A stretch of DNA of 64,000 nucleotides from Phyllobacteriaceae bacterium (GTDB lineage: Bacteria > Pseudomonadota > Alphaproteobacteria > Rhizobiales > Rhizobiaceae), in contig JANSXT010000006.1 of the NCBI GenBank assembly GCA_024742765.1, positions 1 to 64,000 on the forward strand, in the 5' to 3' direction. Position 1 is the first letter of the stretch, and each line of letters begins with the position of its first letter. The notes under the pieces were generated by a model, which ran no database searches, was not told the origin of the DNA, and saw only the letters and a list, made by a program, of their open reading frames with translations. Of this stretch, positions 53,955 through 63,173 are shown in pieces. The position numbers were made by a program, and so were the translations under genes.

Positions 53955-56123
53955 TTAAGACTGTCTAGCGCGACCACCTTCTGACTTTAGTCGGTTCGCT
54001 GCGGCTCTTATTCGAGCGCGCTGTGCGGCCTCTTCCAGTTCTCCCATGTCTCTCACTGCGTCCAAGAACTGCTTAAGAGAACCGCTCGGGACACGGTCGG
54101 TGATCCGAAGACCGAATAGGGTTGGAGTTAGGTCCTTCCCCTGGTGATTTTCGGAAAGTGCGACTTGGTCCAACAGCAAATGGTTAATCAAGAACTGCGG
54201 ATGCATCACGATGTTTGCAGGCAAGCCTCTCTTCATCAACTCTCGTAGAACCTTCGTCTCTTCTGTCATCCACCACGTGTTATAGCCATAAAGGTCTGTA
54301 GTTACTCGTTCGCCTAGCTCGTTTCTTTCAGCGGTAATCAGTAGTGCCATCTGCGCATCGTTCAGCGCCAGTTTGGCATATCCAGACGTTGTGCCTTTAT
54401 CCCGGGCTTCCAAGATGCCATCGGCAATTTCTTGAGCCAGATCGGTATCAATCTTGGACGTAACTCCCTCAAGCTCCACGAACTCGAAACCATACCTTTC
54501 AATTAAGAATGAACCGAAATCGTCTATGTTGCGTTCTGGTTCAGCGAACCAAGAAGCCTTTCCAAATTGATTGAGAAAATCGCTCCAATCCCGAGGTTGG
54601 CGCGTGTGACCAATGGGCTCAAAATACGCATATCCGAAAGCTCTAATCAGGATTCTGTCGCTTTGCACTATTTCTTGAAGCGATCCATTTCGATACCATC
54701 CTTCAAAATCGTTACGAAATGTCAGGTAGGTTGCATGCAGATGGCTAAAGACCTCCTCGAGCGTACGGCGAGTTATTCGCAGTGTGACTCCCGCACGCTG
54801 AATCTTGCTAAGCGCATTGGTCATTCCACGGCTTTTTTCCTTAACAAATGTCTCCGATAAGCATCGGACGATAATATCTGTACCGAGATAAACACGAAGG
54901 CGCTTAGACATTTCCGAAAAATACTCCGAAACCACTGCGTCGCCGTGCATCACAAATTGGACTGTATAGTATTTCATAAGTGTTTCGAGAAATGCCCGCT
55001 CACCTTCCTCAGAAGAGTAACATGCCCTCCGAAACACCACGGCTGCCAATTCTTGAGCCACTTCGAGTCCTGCCGGATCAAGTTCAAGCTCTTTGGACAT
55101 CTCCGCAATGATCGAGAAAACTTCGATATTTGCTTCCGCGGTTGACGCTGAAAACGAGTTTGCAAAATTCATTGCTTGTTGGCGAAAGGTTTCGTGCAGC
55201 GAGTCCCGCACCAAGTTAATAATTTTGCCGTGCAATTCATTGCTAATCTCTGGTGCTTGCTCTCTAATGCGCGAGCTCAAACAGGCAAGAAAATGATCTT
55301 CCTGATTTTGGATCGATAGGTTAAATTCTCCGAATTGGCTTCGCACCTCGTAGGGGAGCGCGAATTTCTCACCAGGGTGCTTTCTCAGGCGGGGGTAGTT
55401 GCTTCTTGATGAAAGGAATTCGAGCCGATCTTCGAGTTTGGTCGGTGCTTTGGCTAGAAGTTGCGCATGGGAAAGCTCTAGCTCGGACCTAAGTTCATCA
55501 CCGGTCTTAAATTTTTCTTCTGCTGGGTCTGTGCCCTGCAACGCCGCGTAGATGACCGTGTCCAGGCAAATGTTCTGGAAATCCTCTGCTTTAGGAAGAG
55601 ATTTTGCCTGGGCTTCGAGGTACGTGACGATGCTGAGGCGATCTTGTCTTCCAATTTGCTGACGAACTGTTGTTGCCCGATTCAACTCGTCAAGTAGCCC
55701 CCTCACGTAGCCATAGAGCTCGTTCTTCAAAGTGGCTTCAAGGCTGGCACGGACCAAAAGCCAGCTTCGATCATGGATTCGCAGCCTGAGCGAAAACTCT
55801 TTGCCCCATTTTGCTTCAAGAAGATCTCGGTTTTGCTCAACCTGACTCGTGACGAGAGTAAGCTGATCTAGCTCCCGTTGCTTACGAATAGAATCGACTG
55901 TCTCTCGAACCTTTGCTCTCGTGTCTTCTTGCTTTGTAATCTGAACAAAGTGCGTTGGCTGTCCCTCTATCTCTCTAATGAAACCATCTTGGCCACCGTC
56001 GTGGATGCCGCCGGTCGGTGCAAAGTCAATGCCTTCAGTAGTGGCGAGAACCTTTTGCGCCCAAGTTTCAAACTCGGTTTTCGAGATGTTATCAATTGCT
56101 AGAGAGATGAGCTGGTCTGACAA
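53955..56123 (-). CDS. Predicted double nuclease: PD-(D/E)xK (Mrr-like) plus PIN domain
   Basis: A 722-residue protein. Residues 15-100 look like an Mrr-type restriction nuclease: FETWAQKVL, then GIHDGGQDGFI (Asp42, Asp46) and FVQITKQED (Gln61, Lys64). Residues 160-400 are helical with a winged-helix-like stretch. Residues about 410-640 look like a PIN nuclease with the four acidic positions: Asp416 (YLGTDIIVRCL), Glu456/457, Asp589 (LNDAQMALL) and Asp610 (VTTDLYGYNTWW). It starts at TTG 56123 with AGGGA upstream; no ATG is possible because a stop lies just before. It is clearly AT-richer than its neighbours and stands alone, as expected of a transferred defence gene. Confidence 0.75.
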   Translation of the reverse strand: MSDQLISLAIDNISKTEFETWAQKVLATTEGIDFAPTGGIHDGGQDGFIREIEGQPTHFVQITKQEDTRAKVRETVDSIRKQRELDQLTLVTSQVEQNRDLLEAKWGKEFSLRLRIHDRSWLLVRASLEATLKNELYGYVRGLLDELNRATTVRQQIGRQDRLSIVTYLEAQAKSLPKAEDFQNICLDTVIYAALQGTDPAEEKFKTGDELRSELELSHAQLLAKAPTKLEDRLEFLSSRSNYPRLRKHPGEKFALPYEVRSQFGEFNLSIQNQEDHFLACLSSRIREQAPEISNELHGKIINLVRDSLHETFRQQAMNFANSFSASTAEANIEVFSIIAEMSKELELDPAGLEVAQELAAVVFRRACYSSEEGERAFLETLMKYYTVQFVMHGDAVVSEYFSEMSKRLRVYLGTDIIVRCLSETFVKEKSRGMTNALSKIQRAGVTLRITRRTLEEVFSHLHATYLTFRNDFEGWYRNGSLQEIVQSDRILIRAFGYAYFEPIGHTRQPRDWSDFLNQFGKASWFAEPERNIDDFGSFLIERYGFEFVELEGVTSKIDTDLAQEIADGILEARDKGTTSGYAKLALNDAQMALLITAERNELGERVTTDLYGYNTWWMTEETKVLRELMKRGLPANIVMHPQFLINHLLLDQVALSENHQGKDLTPTLFGLRITDRVPSGSLKQFLDAVRDMGELEEAAQRARIRAAANRLKSEGGRARQS
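53965..53974. repeat. Direct repeat CTAGCGCGAC, left copy
   Basis: An exact 10-base match to 56261-56270. This copy lies in the last codons of the nuclease gene. The two copies bracket about 2.3 kb of AT-richer DNA and may be a target-site or recombination duplication. Confidence 0.35.
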
Positions 56124-56591
56124 TGAAAATTCCCTATACGGAAGCCCAACGGATTTTTGTGTGCTTGCTTCCTTCTATACAGGTTACCGCCAAGGATGAA
56201 GCGTTGGCAAAAGATCACCCACAAGGCGACTATGCAGTGGCCGGGAGAGTCTGCTTTCAGCTAGCGCGACGGTAATTGTCCGTTGTGCAGCAGATGACCG
56301 CTTTCCGCCCAAGCCAGTCGTTCAACCTGCCCTTTGGGATCGTTTCAGCCGGTCGCGGACAATCCCCCACCACGACCGCAGCATTCGCGCCCGCCCGCCG
56401 GATCAGCCGGGATGGTTCCCTGTGACACCCGCAACCTGTGCTGGTGCGGGCAAGCACAGGGAAGACGGCGCGGGGGAGACTGCCCTGGTCGGGCGGCGCT
56501 CTTACCCCTCCCCCATCAGCCAAACCTCATCATGAATGAGTGTGCCGACCCGTCTGCGTCCGCCTGTCTCCCTGGCTGAATCGGGATCGTT
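56124..56591. other. Spacer upstream of the nuclease gene
   Basis: About 470 bases between the nuclease start and the mttB stop. Composition shifts back from AT-rich to GC-rich near 56250. It contains the nuclease promoter region and the right copy of the direct repeat. Short open frames (for example 56257-56523 minus) are not supported. Confidence 0.5.
56261..56270. repeat. Direct repeat CTAGCGCGAC, right copy
   Basis: Exact match to 53965-53974. It lies close to the point where base composition changes from AT-rich to GC-rich upstream of the nuclease gene. Confidence 0.35.
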
Positions 56592-58181
56592 TCAGCCAAA
56601 GGCGTCGGGCATGGAATCCTTCTTCTGCGCGATGAAGGCCAGCAGCGCCTCGTCGATCGCAGGGTCGAGATCGGGCGCCTGGTAGGAGGCGAGCCACTCC
56701 CGGCACAGCGCGTTGGCGCGGTCCTCGACGCGTTTGCCGCCTTCGGCGAGCCACTGTTCGAACGAATTGTTGTCGGCCACCGTCGAGCGGTAGAACGCCG
56801 TCTGGAAATTCGCCTGCGTGTGGGCGCAGCCCAGATAATGGCTGCCCGGTCCCACCTCGGCGATCGCATCCATCGCCTGGCCGTTGTCGCTCAGGTCAAC
56901 GCCGCCGGCCATCGCCTGCATCACGCCAAGCTGGTCGACGTCGATCATGAATTTCTCATAGGACGAGACCAGCCCGCCCTCCAGCCAGCCGGCCGAATGG
57001 AGCGCGAAATTGGTGCCCGCCAGAAGCGTCATGTTGATCGTGTTGGCGCTTTCATGGGCGGCCTGCGCGTCGGGCAGTTTCGAGCCGCACAGCGACCCGC
57101 CCGTGCGGAACGGCAGGCCGAGCCGCCGCGCCAGTTGCGCCGCGCCATAGGAGACGAGCGAGGGTTCCGGTGTCCCAAAGGTCGGCGCGCCGGACTGCAT
57201 GGAGATCGACGCGGCGAACGTGCCGAACAGCACCGGCGCGCCCGGCCGGCACAATTGGGTGAAGGCGGCGCCGGCCTGAACCTCGGCGAGGATCTGCGTC
57301 AGCGTGCCGGCCACCGTCACAGGGCTCATCGCGCCGGCCAGGATGAAGGGCGAGACGATACAGGCCTGGTTTGCCCGCGCATAGACCTTGGCCGCGCCCA
57401 GCATCGTGCCGTCGAACACCATGGGCGAATTGGCGTTGATCAGATTGATCAGCACGCAGTTCTGGTCGACGAACTCCTCGCCGAAGACCAGCTTGGCCAT
57501 CGCCACCGAATCCTCGGCGCGCTCGGGCGCCGTCACCGAGCCCATGAACGGTTTGTCCGAATAGCGGATGTGCGCATAGACCATGTCCAGATGGCGCTTG
57601 TTGACCGGGATATCGACCGGTTCGCACACCGTGCCGCCCGAATGGTGGATCGACGGCGCCAGATAGGCCAGCTTCACGAAATTGCGGAAATCCTCGATCG
57701 TTGCATAGCGCCGCTCGCCTTCCAGATCGCGCACGAAGGGCGGGCCGTAGACCGGCGCGAAGACCGTCGCATCGCCGCCGATCTGCACCGACCGGGCCGG
57801 ATTGCGCGCATGCTGGGTGAAGACCGCGGGCGCGGTCTTCAACAGGTCGCGGCACAGGCCTTTGGGGAAATGCACCCGCTCGCCCTTGACGTCGGCGCCG
57901 GCGTCCTTCCACAGCGCCAGCGCTTCGGTGTCCTCGCGGAACTCGATGCCGATCTCTTCGAGCACCCGGTCGGCATTGGCCTCGATCAGCGCCAGCCCTT
58001 CTTCGTTCAGCACTTCATAAAGCGGGATCTTGCGGGTGATGTAGGTCAGTTGCGGCCCGGCGCCGCCGCCTGTGCGCGAGGCGCGCCGCGCCGCCGCCCC
58101 GCCCGATGCACGGCGCCCGCGCCGGCCGATATCCGCCGATGCCGGTTCTGCGCGCGGCTCCGCCGTCTGATCCTGATCCAT
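56592..58181 (-). CDS. MttB-family corrinoid-dependent methyltransferase (non-pyrrolysine)
   Basis: A 529-residue member of the trimethylamine-methyltransferase family, with the TIM-barrel blocks PVYGPPFVRDLEGERRYATIEDF and GTFAASISMQSGAPTFGTPEP. No in-frame amber codon interrupts it, so it lacks pyrrolysine; such homologues demethylate quaternary amines like glycine betaine. ATG 58181 precedes a Pro/Arg/Ala-rich stretch typical of the alphaproteobacterial subgroup. It is divergent from its likely partner, the corrinoid protein gene at 58507. The methyl group would pass to the corrinoid and then to a folate. Confidence 0.92.
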   Translation of the reverse strand: MDQDQTAEPRAEPASADIGRRGRRASGGAAARRASRTGGGAGPQLTYITRKIPLYEVLNEEGLALIEANADRVLEEIGIEFREDTEALALWKDAGADVKGERVHFPKGLCRDLLKTAPAVFTQHARNPARSVQIGGDATVFAPVYGPPFVRDLEGERRYATIEDFRNFVKLAYLAPSIHHSGGTVCEPVDIPVNKRHLDMVYAHIRYSDKPFMGSVTAPERAEDSVAMAKLVFGEEFVDQNCVLINLINANSPMVFDGTMLGAAKVYARANQACIVSPFILAGAMSPVTVAGTLTQILAEVQAGAAFTQLCRPGAPVLFGTFAASISMQSGAPTFGTPEPSLVSYGAAQLARRLGLPFRTGGSLCGSKLPDAQAAHESANTINMTLLAGTNFALHSAGWLEGGLVSSYEKFMIDVDQLGVMQAMAGGVDLSDNGQAMDAIAEVGPGSHYLGCAHTQANFQTAFYRSTVADNNSFEQWLAEGGKRVEDRANALCREWLASYQAPDLDPAIDEALLAFIAQKKDSMPDAFG

Positions 58182-58330
58182 CTCGCCGTCCCGTCCAAGC
58201 CAAACAACCGATATGCGGTTGGCCAAATCGTATGTCCGAACAGCACCATCTCACGATGCCATGTGCGTCCTCGGCTGGTTCGGCGGCGACACCCAACCCG
58301 CCCTCACGGGGGCTCTTGCATACACAACGA

Positions 58331-58354
58331 ATAACGATATAAAGATGTCGTTAT
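58331..58354. promoter_or_regulatory. Palindromic site between mttB and the corrinoid gene
   Basis: ATAACGA (58331-58337) and TCGTTAT (58348-58354) are exact complements around TATAAAGATG. The overlapping ATAAAGATGTCGTTAT resembles the ATAAAGAT-ATCTTTAT sites bound by SahR-type ArsR regulators of the methionine/SAM cycle. The spacer of about 325 bases (58182-58506) between these divergent genes holds no ORF I can support. Confidence 0.4.
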
Positions 58355-58506
58355 GCGTTTTATGCCTAAATGAGCCCCACGCCACGGCTGCGATGGCGGA
58401 AGCGTTTGTCGTATTCGTTTCACCACGAGTCGCAGCCGCCTCATTTGACAATCGGCAAAAACGCGTAGCATGTCGCGAACTGCCGGCCGGTTGGGAGACC
58501 GCACAC

Positions 58507-59208
58507 ATGTCAGACGAAGACGAGATCATCCTGTCGGAGCTTGCGGACGACGAACTCGTCCAGCAGATGCATGACGACCTTTATGACGGACTGAAGGACG
58601 AGATCACCGAAGGCACGCAGATCCTGCTCGACCGCGGCTGGATGCCCTATGACGTGCTGACCAAGGCGCTGGTCGAAGGCATGCGCATTGTCGGCGAGGA
58701 TTTCCGCGACGGCATCCTGTTCGTCCCCGAAGTGCTGCTGTCGGCCAATGCGATGAAGGCCGGCATGGCCATCCTGCGTCCGCTTCTGGCCGAGACCGGC
58801 GCGCCCAAGCTCGGCAAGATGGTGATCGGCACCGTCAAGGGCGACATTCACGACATCGGCAAGAACCTTGTCGGCATGATGATGGAAGGCGCCGGCTTCG
58901 ACGTTGTCGATCTGGGCATCAACAACCCGGTCGAGAACTATCTGGAGGCGATCGAGAAGGAGCAGCCCGACATTGTCGGCATGAGCGCCCTTCTGACAAC
59001 CACCATGCCCTATATGAAGGTTGTCATCGACACGATGAAGGAAAAGGGCATTCGCGACGACTATGTCGTGCTGGTCGGCGGCGCCCCGCTCAACGAGGAA
59101 TTCGGCCAGGCGATCGGCGCCGACGCCTATTGCCGCGATGCGGCCGTCGCGGTCGAGACCGCCAAGATGTTCATGAAGCGCCGCCACAACCAGATGGAAA
59201 ACGCCTGA
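58507..59208 (+). CDS. Methyltransferase corrinoid protein (B12-binding)
   Basis: A 233-residue corrinoid protein of the MtbC/MttC/MetH type. It has an N-terminal helical cap (about 1-95) followed by a Rossmann-like B12 domain with the cobalt-ligand motif KGDIHDIGKN (Asp113, His115, Gly118) and GMSALLTTTM, VVLVGGAPLNEEF. It carries the methyl group between the MttB-type enzyme and a pterin. It is divergent from mttB and depends on cobalamin made by the locus at 19-49 kb. Confidence 0.96.
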   Translation: MSDEDEIILSELADDELVQQMHDDLYDGLKDEITEGTQILLDRGWMPYDVLTKALVEGMRIVGEDFRDGILFVPEVLLSANAMKAGMAILRPLLAETGAPKLGKMVIGTVKGDIHDIGKNLVGMMMEGAGFDVVDLGINNPVENYLEAIEKEQPDIVGMSALLTTTMPYMKVVIDTMKEKGIRDDYVVLVGGAPLNEEFGQAIGADAYCRDAAVAVETAKMFMKRRHNQMENA

Positions 59209-59227
59209 CCGGTCTGAAGGGTTGGTG

Positions 59228-59689
59228 ATGCCAAGGCGGCTCCGGTTCCTCGTCTCCCGCGATTTCCTGGCCGATACCACGGCCCTGGTGGTCTTCTTCA
59301 CCATTGCCGGCATCATCAACGAACGGTTCGTTGCGGGCATGGCGTGGGATGAGGTCGCCCGTTCGCGTGCGATCGGCGCGCCGCTCATGGTGTTGACGGC
59401 GCGGCCCTATGGCATCTGGCGCGACTGGGTGATGGCGCGCGCCAAAACGTCCAACCCTTTCAGCACCTTTGCCCACGACATTGCCGCACTGCTGCTTTTT
59501 CAGGTGCCGATCTATGTTGCGATCATCTATGCAGGAGGAGCCTCGGGGGATGCCCTTTGGCGCGGCGCGCTGGGCGCTGCGGTCTACATGCTTGTTCTGG
59601 GCCGGCCCTACGGTCTGTGGCTTGATCTGGTGCGGCGATGGTTCGGTCTGAGCGAGCCCGGTCAGAAGCCCATGTCGCTGGGCGGCTGA
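59228..59689 (+). CDS. alaE: AlaE-family L-alanine exporter
   Basis: A 153-residue inner-membrane protein with about four helices and the AlaE-type blocks DTTALVVFFTIAGIINERFVAG, LTARPYGIWRDWV and VLGRPYGLWLDLVRRW. It exports L-alanine by proton antiport in E. coli. ATG 59228 lies seven bases after AAGGG. It lies in the methyl-transfer locus without an obvious link. Confidence 0.88.
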   Translation: MPRRLRFLVSRDFLADTTALVVFFTIAGIINERFVAGMAWDEVARSRAIGAPLMVLTARPYGIWRDWVMARAKTSNPFSTFAHDIAALLLFQVPIYVAIIYAGGASGDALWRGALGAAVYMLVLGRPYGLWLDLVRRWFGLSEPGQKPMSLGG

Positions 59690-59691
59690 AC

Positions 59692-60807
59692 TCAGGCGTC
59701 GCGCCAGGTGACCAGCTTGGTGACGGCGAAATTGAACAGCGCGCTCATCACCGCTCCGGACAGGCCCGCCAGCCAGATCGGCGCACCGAACTCGAACACG
59801 CGCTCCGAGAAGGCGATGTTGCCGATCGCGCCGATCGAGCAGACCGCATAGAAGGTCAAAAGCCCTGTCCAGAACCGCATGCCGACCAGCTTGCGATGGC
59901 CGAACGTGACCTGATTGTTGAAGATGAAATTGGTGGTCATGGCGATATAGGTGGCCGTGATCTGCGCGGCGACGAACCCCATCTCGGCGAGACTGGCCGC
60001 CATGAACAGGACAATCATGTGCACCACAAGTCCGCTCGTGCCCACAAGGGCGAACAGCAGGAACTGGGCCGGCACAAGCCCGGCGGTGAAGCGCGAGACC
60101 AGAAGGCCGAGAAACTGCACCGTGACCAGGAAACCGAGCTTGCTCTCGCCCGCCACCCGCTCGCGAAACTCGAACGGTACTTCGCGGATGTCCAGTTCGG
60201 CGCCAAAGCGGCTGACAATGTCGAACAGGATCTTGAACCCTTCGCGCGACACGGTGCCGGCGACCGTGTCGGCCACGTCGCGCCGCATCATGAAGAAGCC
60301 GCTCATCGGATCGGTCGTGTGATTGCCGGTGATCATGTTGGCAAGCGAGGTGGCCAGTTCGCTGCCCTTGGCCCGCGACTTCTTGTGGAAGCCGCCGCCG
60401 GCCCGGGTTCCATCGACATAGCGCGAGCCGATCACAAGGTCCGCCCCATCGGCGATCTCGGCGAGCATCACCGGCAGCCGCGTCTCGTCATGCTGCATGT
60501 CGGCATCCATGACTGCGACCACCGGCGCATTGGCGGCCATCATGCCTTCAAGGCACGCGCCCGAAAGGCCGCGCCGTCCCACCCGGCGGATGCAGCGCAC
60601 ATGGGGATGCGATATGGCGACCGAGCGGGTGACCGCCGCGGTCCCGTCCGGGCTGTCATCGTCGACGACGATGATCTCATGGGCGATCGCGCCCATCGCG
60701 TCGCCGATCTTGCCGACGATGACGGGAATGTTCTCGGCTTCATTGTAGCTGGGCAGCACGATGGTCAGCTCCGGCGCCGCCAGGGGCGGGCGCGGATCGC
60801 TGTCCAT
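59692..60807 (-). CDS. Polyprenyl-phosphate glycosyltransferase fused to GtrA domain
   Basis: A 371-residue membrane enzyme. The N-terminal GT2 domain (LTIVLPSYNEAENIPVIV; VVDDDSPDGTA; VMDADMQHD with the DxD-type motif) resembles dolichol/undecaprenyl-phosphate mannosyl- or glucosyltransferases. The C-terminal GtrA domain has about four helices (FALVGTSGLVVHMIVLF; TNFIFNNQVTF). It makes and probably flips a lipid-linked sugar for envelope glycosylation. ATG 60807 is the family-like start; GTG 60864 would extend it by 19 residues. Confidence 0.9.
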   Translation of the reverse strand: MDSDPRPPLAAPELTIVLPSYNEAENIPVIVGKIGDAMGAIAHEIIVVDDDSPDGTAAVTRSVAISHPHVRCIRRVGRRGLSGACLEGMMAANAPVVAVMDADMQHDETRLPVMLAEIADGADLVIGSRYVDGTRAGGGFHKKSRAKGSELATSLANMITGNHTTDPMSGFFMMRRDVADTVAGTVSREGFKILFDIVSRFGAELDIREVPFEFRERVAGESKLGFLVTVQFLGLLVSRFTAGLVPAQFLLFALVGTSGLVVHMIVLFMAASLAEMGFVAAQITATYIAMTTNFIFNNQVTFGHRKLVGMRFWTGLLTFYAVCSIGAIGNIAFSERVFEFGAPIWLAGLSGAVMSALFNFAVTKLVTWRDA

Positions 60808-60937
60808 GTCGGGAGAAATCGTCTGGTGCTTCAAGCGCTGATTCTCGTCTGGCCGTGCCAACACGTCCTACACCGGATGACGCAACGGCGGCAATCGGCT
60901 AGGAAATTACAGTTTCGCAACCTGACGGCGCGCCGCC

Positions 60938-61576
60938 ATGCCTGATACCAGACGACAGCCCGCCGCCGAGCCGGTCCGCGTGATCGGTTGCGGCATGATC
61001 GCGCGCGAGATCCTCGATGTCTGCCGCGCCAACGGGCTCGACCATGTCTCGCTGACCTGCCTGCCGGCCGATTTCCATCACCATCCCGAGCGCATCGCCC
61101 CGGCCGTCGACACGGCGATCATAAGGGCGCGCGACGAGGGCTTTGAACGCATCTTCGTCGGCTATGCCGATTGCGGCACCGGCGGCCATCTGGACAGGGT
61201 GTGCGAGAAGCACGGTGTCGAACGGATCGCCGGACCCCATTGTTTTTCCTTCTATATCGGCAATGCCGCCTTTGCCGCCGCCGATGAAGACGATTACCTG
61301 ACCACTTTCTTCATGACCGACTTTCTCGCCCGCCATTTCGACACGTTCCTGATCCGCCCGCTCGGTCTCGACCGGCATCCCGAATTGCGCGACATCTATT
61401 TCGCCCACTACACGCGGCTTTTGTATATCGCCCAGACCGACGATGCCGACCTGACCGAAAAGGCGCGGCACGCCGCCGACAGGCTCGGCCTTGCCTTCGA
61501 GCGCCGCCTGACCGGTCATGGCGACCTGATCCCGGCCCTGATAACGGCCGCTTCGCGGACGGACAAAAGTCTGTAA
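60938..61576 (+). CDS. DUF1638 protein of the corrinoid methyl-transfer locus
   Basis: A 212-residue DUF1638 protein (VIGCGMIAREILDVCRANG; FVGYADCGTGGHLDRVCEKHGVERIAGPHCF). The conserved Cys residues in these blocks could bind a metal. Genes of this family repeatedly accompany MttB-type methyltransferases and corrinoid proteins in alphaproteobacteria and methanogens, which is the only clue to its role. Possibly involved in corrinoid or metal handling. Confidence 0.88.
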   Translation: MPDTRRQPAAEPVRVIGCGMIAREILDVCRANGLDHVSLTCLPADFHHHPERIAPAVDTAIIRARDEGFERIFVGYADCGTGGHLDRVCEKHGVERIAGPHCFSFYIGNAAFAAADEDDYLTTFFMTDFLARHFDTFLIRPLGLDRHPELRDIYFAHYTRLLYIAQTDDADLTEKARHAADRLGLAFERRLTGHGDLIPALITAASRTDKSL

Positions 61577-61638
61577 AGAAAATCGTGTCATGGTGGGGCA
61601 TGTAACGGGATTGACGCCCATGGTGCCAGCAACCAGCC

Positions 61639-62310
61639 ATGACCCAACGGCCGATGTTTGAGCAGACGCACATCACAGGCGCGGCGGTCGACACGCCGGA
61701 CCTGCCGCCCTACCGGCCGCGGCCGCTGTCGGTCGTGCTGCGCGAACTGGCCGCCCGCGAGCAGGGCGACGTGACGGTGCGCTGCATCCGCAACGCCCTT
61801 GCCGACCGGTCGTTTGCGACCTTCCTTGTCTTCACCTGCGTGATCAATATGCTGCCCTTCCCGCCCGGTTCGACGGTCGTGCTGGGCGTCCCCATCGTTC
61901 TGGTCGCGCTGCAGATGGTCGCCGGCCGCGATACGGTCTGGCTGCCGGAGTTCTTTTTGCGGCGGTCGATGAGCCATGAAAGCTTTGGCCGCATGACCCG
62001 CCGCGTCATTCCGCTGCTCGAAAAGCTCGAAACCTGGATACGTCCGCGCCGCTGGCCCTTCGCCAGCCACCGGGCCGCCGAAAGGATCGTCGGCGTCTAC
62101 GCGCTGGTTCTGGGCATCGCCGTGATCCTTCCCGTTCCGTTCGGCAACTGGCTGCCCGCCTTTGCGTGCGCCATTTGCGGCCTTGCCTTGTCCGAGCGTG
62201 ACGGCGGCTGGCTTTGGATCGGCATCATCACCGGCGCCATTTCCATCCTCGTCATCTTCACGGTCGTTTTCACGGCCGGCGCCTTTGCCCTGCATTGGTT
62301 GGGTGCCTGA
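61639..62310 (+). CDS. ExoD family membrane protein
   Basis: A 223-residue exopolysaccharide-synthesis ExoD-type protein. It has a cytoplasmic N-terminal part (LRELAAREQGDVTVRCIRNAL), the FVFTCVINMLPFPPGSTVVLGVP segment, and two C-terminal helices. ExoD is needed for alkali tolerance and normal exopolysaccharide in Sinorhizobium; its biochemistry is unknown. It ends two bases before the next gene. Confidence 0.88.
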   Translation: MTQRPMFEQTHITGAAVDTPDLPPYRPRPLSVVLRELAAREQGDVTVRCIRNALADRSFATFLVFTCVINMLPFPPGSTVVLGVPIVLVALQMVAGRDTVWLPEFFLRRSMSHESFGRMTRRVIPLLEKLETWIRPRRWPFASHRAAERIVGVYALVLGIAVILPVPFGNWLPAFACAICGLALSERDGGWLWIGIITGAISILVIFTVVFTAGAFALHWLGA

Positions 62311-62312
62311 AC

Positions 62313-63077
62313 GTGGCGCCCAAAATTGCCGTGCTGACCGCCGGCGGACAGGCACCGGCGATGATCATAAATGCGCTGCACGCGCACCATCCCGGCCTGA
62401 TCGTTTTTGCCGAACCGCCCGAATCACGCGGCGCGTTCCTTAGGCGCCGTGCCCGAAAGCTGGGCTGGCTGCAGGTCGCCGGGCAGTTTCCCGTCATGGT
62501 CGGATCGCGCCTGTCAAAAAAGGTGCTCGATGCGCGGTTCGCCGAACTCGAACGCCAATATGGCGTGTCGATGGCGCTGCCGGAGACGCTCAATGTCCGT
62601 CCGGTCCCGTCGGGCAATGATCCCGCCTTCATCGAAGCGATCGGGAACGCCGCGCCAGACCTTCTGTTTCTGGTCGGCGCGCGGATGCTCAAACAGTCCA
62701 CGCTCGACGCCATCGCCTGCCCGGTCGTCAACTTTCATGCCGGCATCACGCCGCACTATCGCGGGCTGAACGGCGGCTATTGGGCGCTGGCCGAAGGCCG
62801 GCCGGACCTTTATGGCGGCACCATCCACCGCGTCGATGCGGGCGTCGACACCGGTGCGGTGATCGCGCAGAAGGTCTGTGAACCCGGCCCTTCGGACACC
62901 ATATTCACCCATCAGCAGGTGATAACCGCGCAATGCGCCGAGCTGTGCGCGGCCATCATCGATGAAGCGCTCGCCGGCCGGGCCATGGAGCCGCAGCCGA
63001 CCGGCCCGTCGCGGCAATATTACCACCCCACTATTTGGGGTTGGCTGGCCACGGGTCTGCGTCGCGGCGTGTGGTAG
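62313..63077 (+). CDS. Formyltransferase family protein
   Basis: A 254-residue protein with a formyltransferase core: VNFHAGITPHYRGLNGGYWAL (catalytic Asn and His plus the YRG loop) and HRVDAGVDTGAVI (catalytic Asp). It would use 10-formyl-tetrahydrofolate or work as a hydrolase. It is not Fmt, since the tRNA-binding domain is lacking. GTG 62313 is a likely start, close behind exoD. Its position next to metF and the corrinoid genes suggests one-carbon metabolism. Confidence 0.82.
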   Translation: MAPKIAVLTAGGQAPAMIINALHAHHPGLIVFAEPPESRGAFLRRRARKLGWLQVAGQFPVMVGSRLSKKVLDARFAELERQYGVSMALPETLNVRPVPSGNDPAFIEAIGNAAPDLLFLVGARMLKQSTLDAIACPVVNFHAGITPHYRGLNGGYWALAEGRPDLYGGTIHRVDAGVDTGAVIAQKVCEPGPSDTIFTHQQVITAQCAELCAAIIDEALAGRAMEPQPTGPSRQYYHPTIWGWLATGLRRGVW

Positions 63078-63173
63078 GTGCGACAGCCTGTCGCTTTTGG
63101 ATTTGAGCGCGTCGCCCGCAAGGAAGCCGCGCACCGCTATCTCCAACATTGTCGTCTTTGAAAGGAACTCGAA

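Noticed and set aside
56257-56523. 88-codon open frame on the minus strand
   Set aside because: Low-complexity Gly/Arg/Ala-rich product with no ribosome site; it lies in a spacer with changing base composition.
56592-58181. Pyrrolysine-containing trimethylamine methyltransferase
   Set aside because: The frame has no internal TAG codon; the protein is a non-pyrrolysine MttB homologue.
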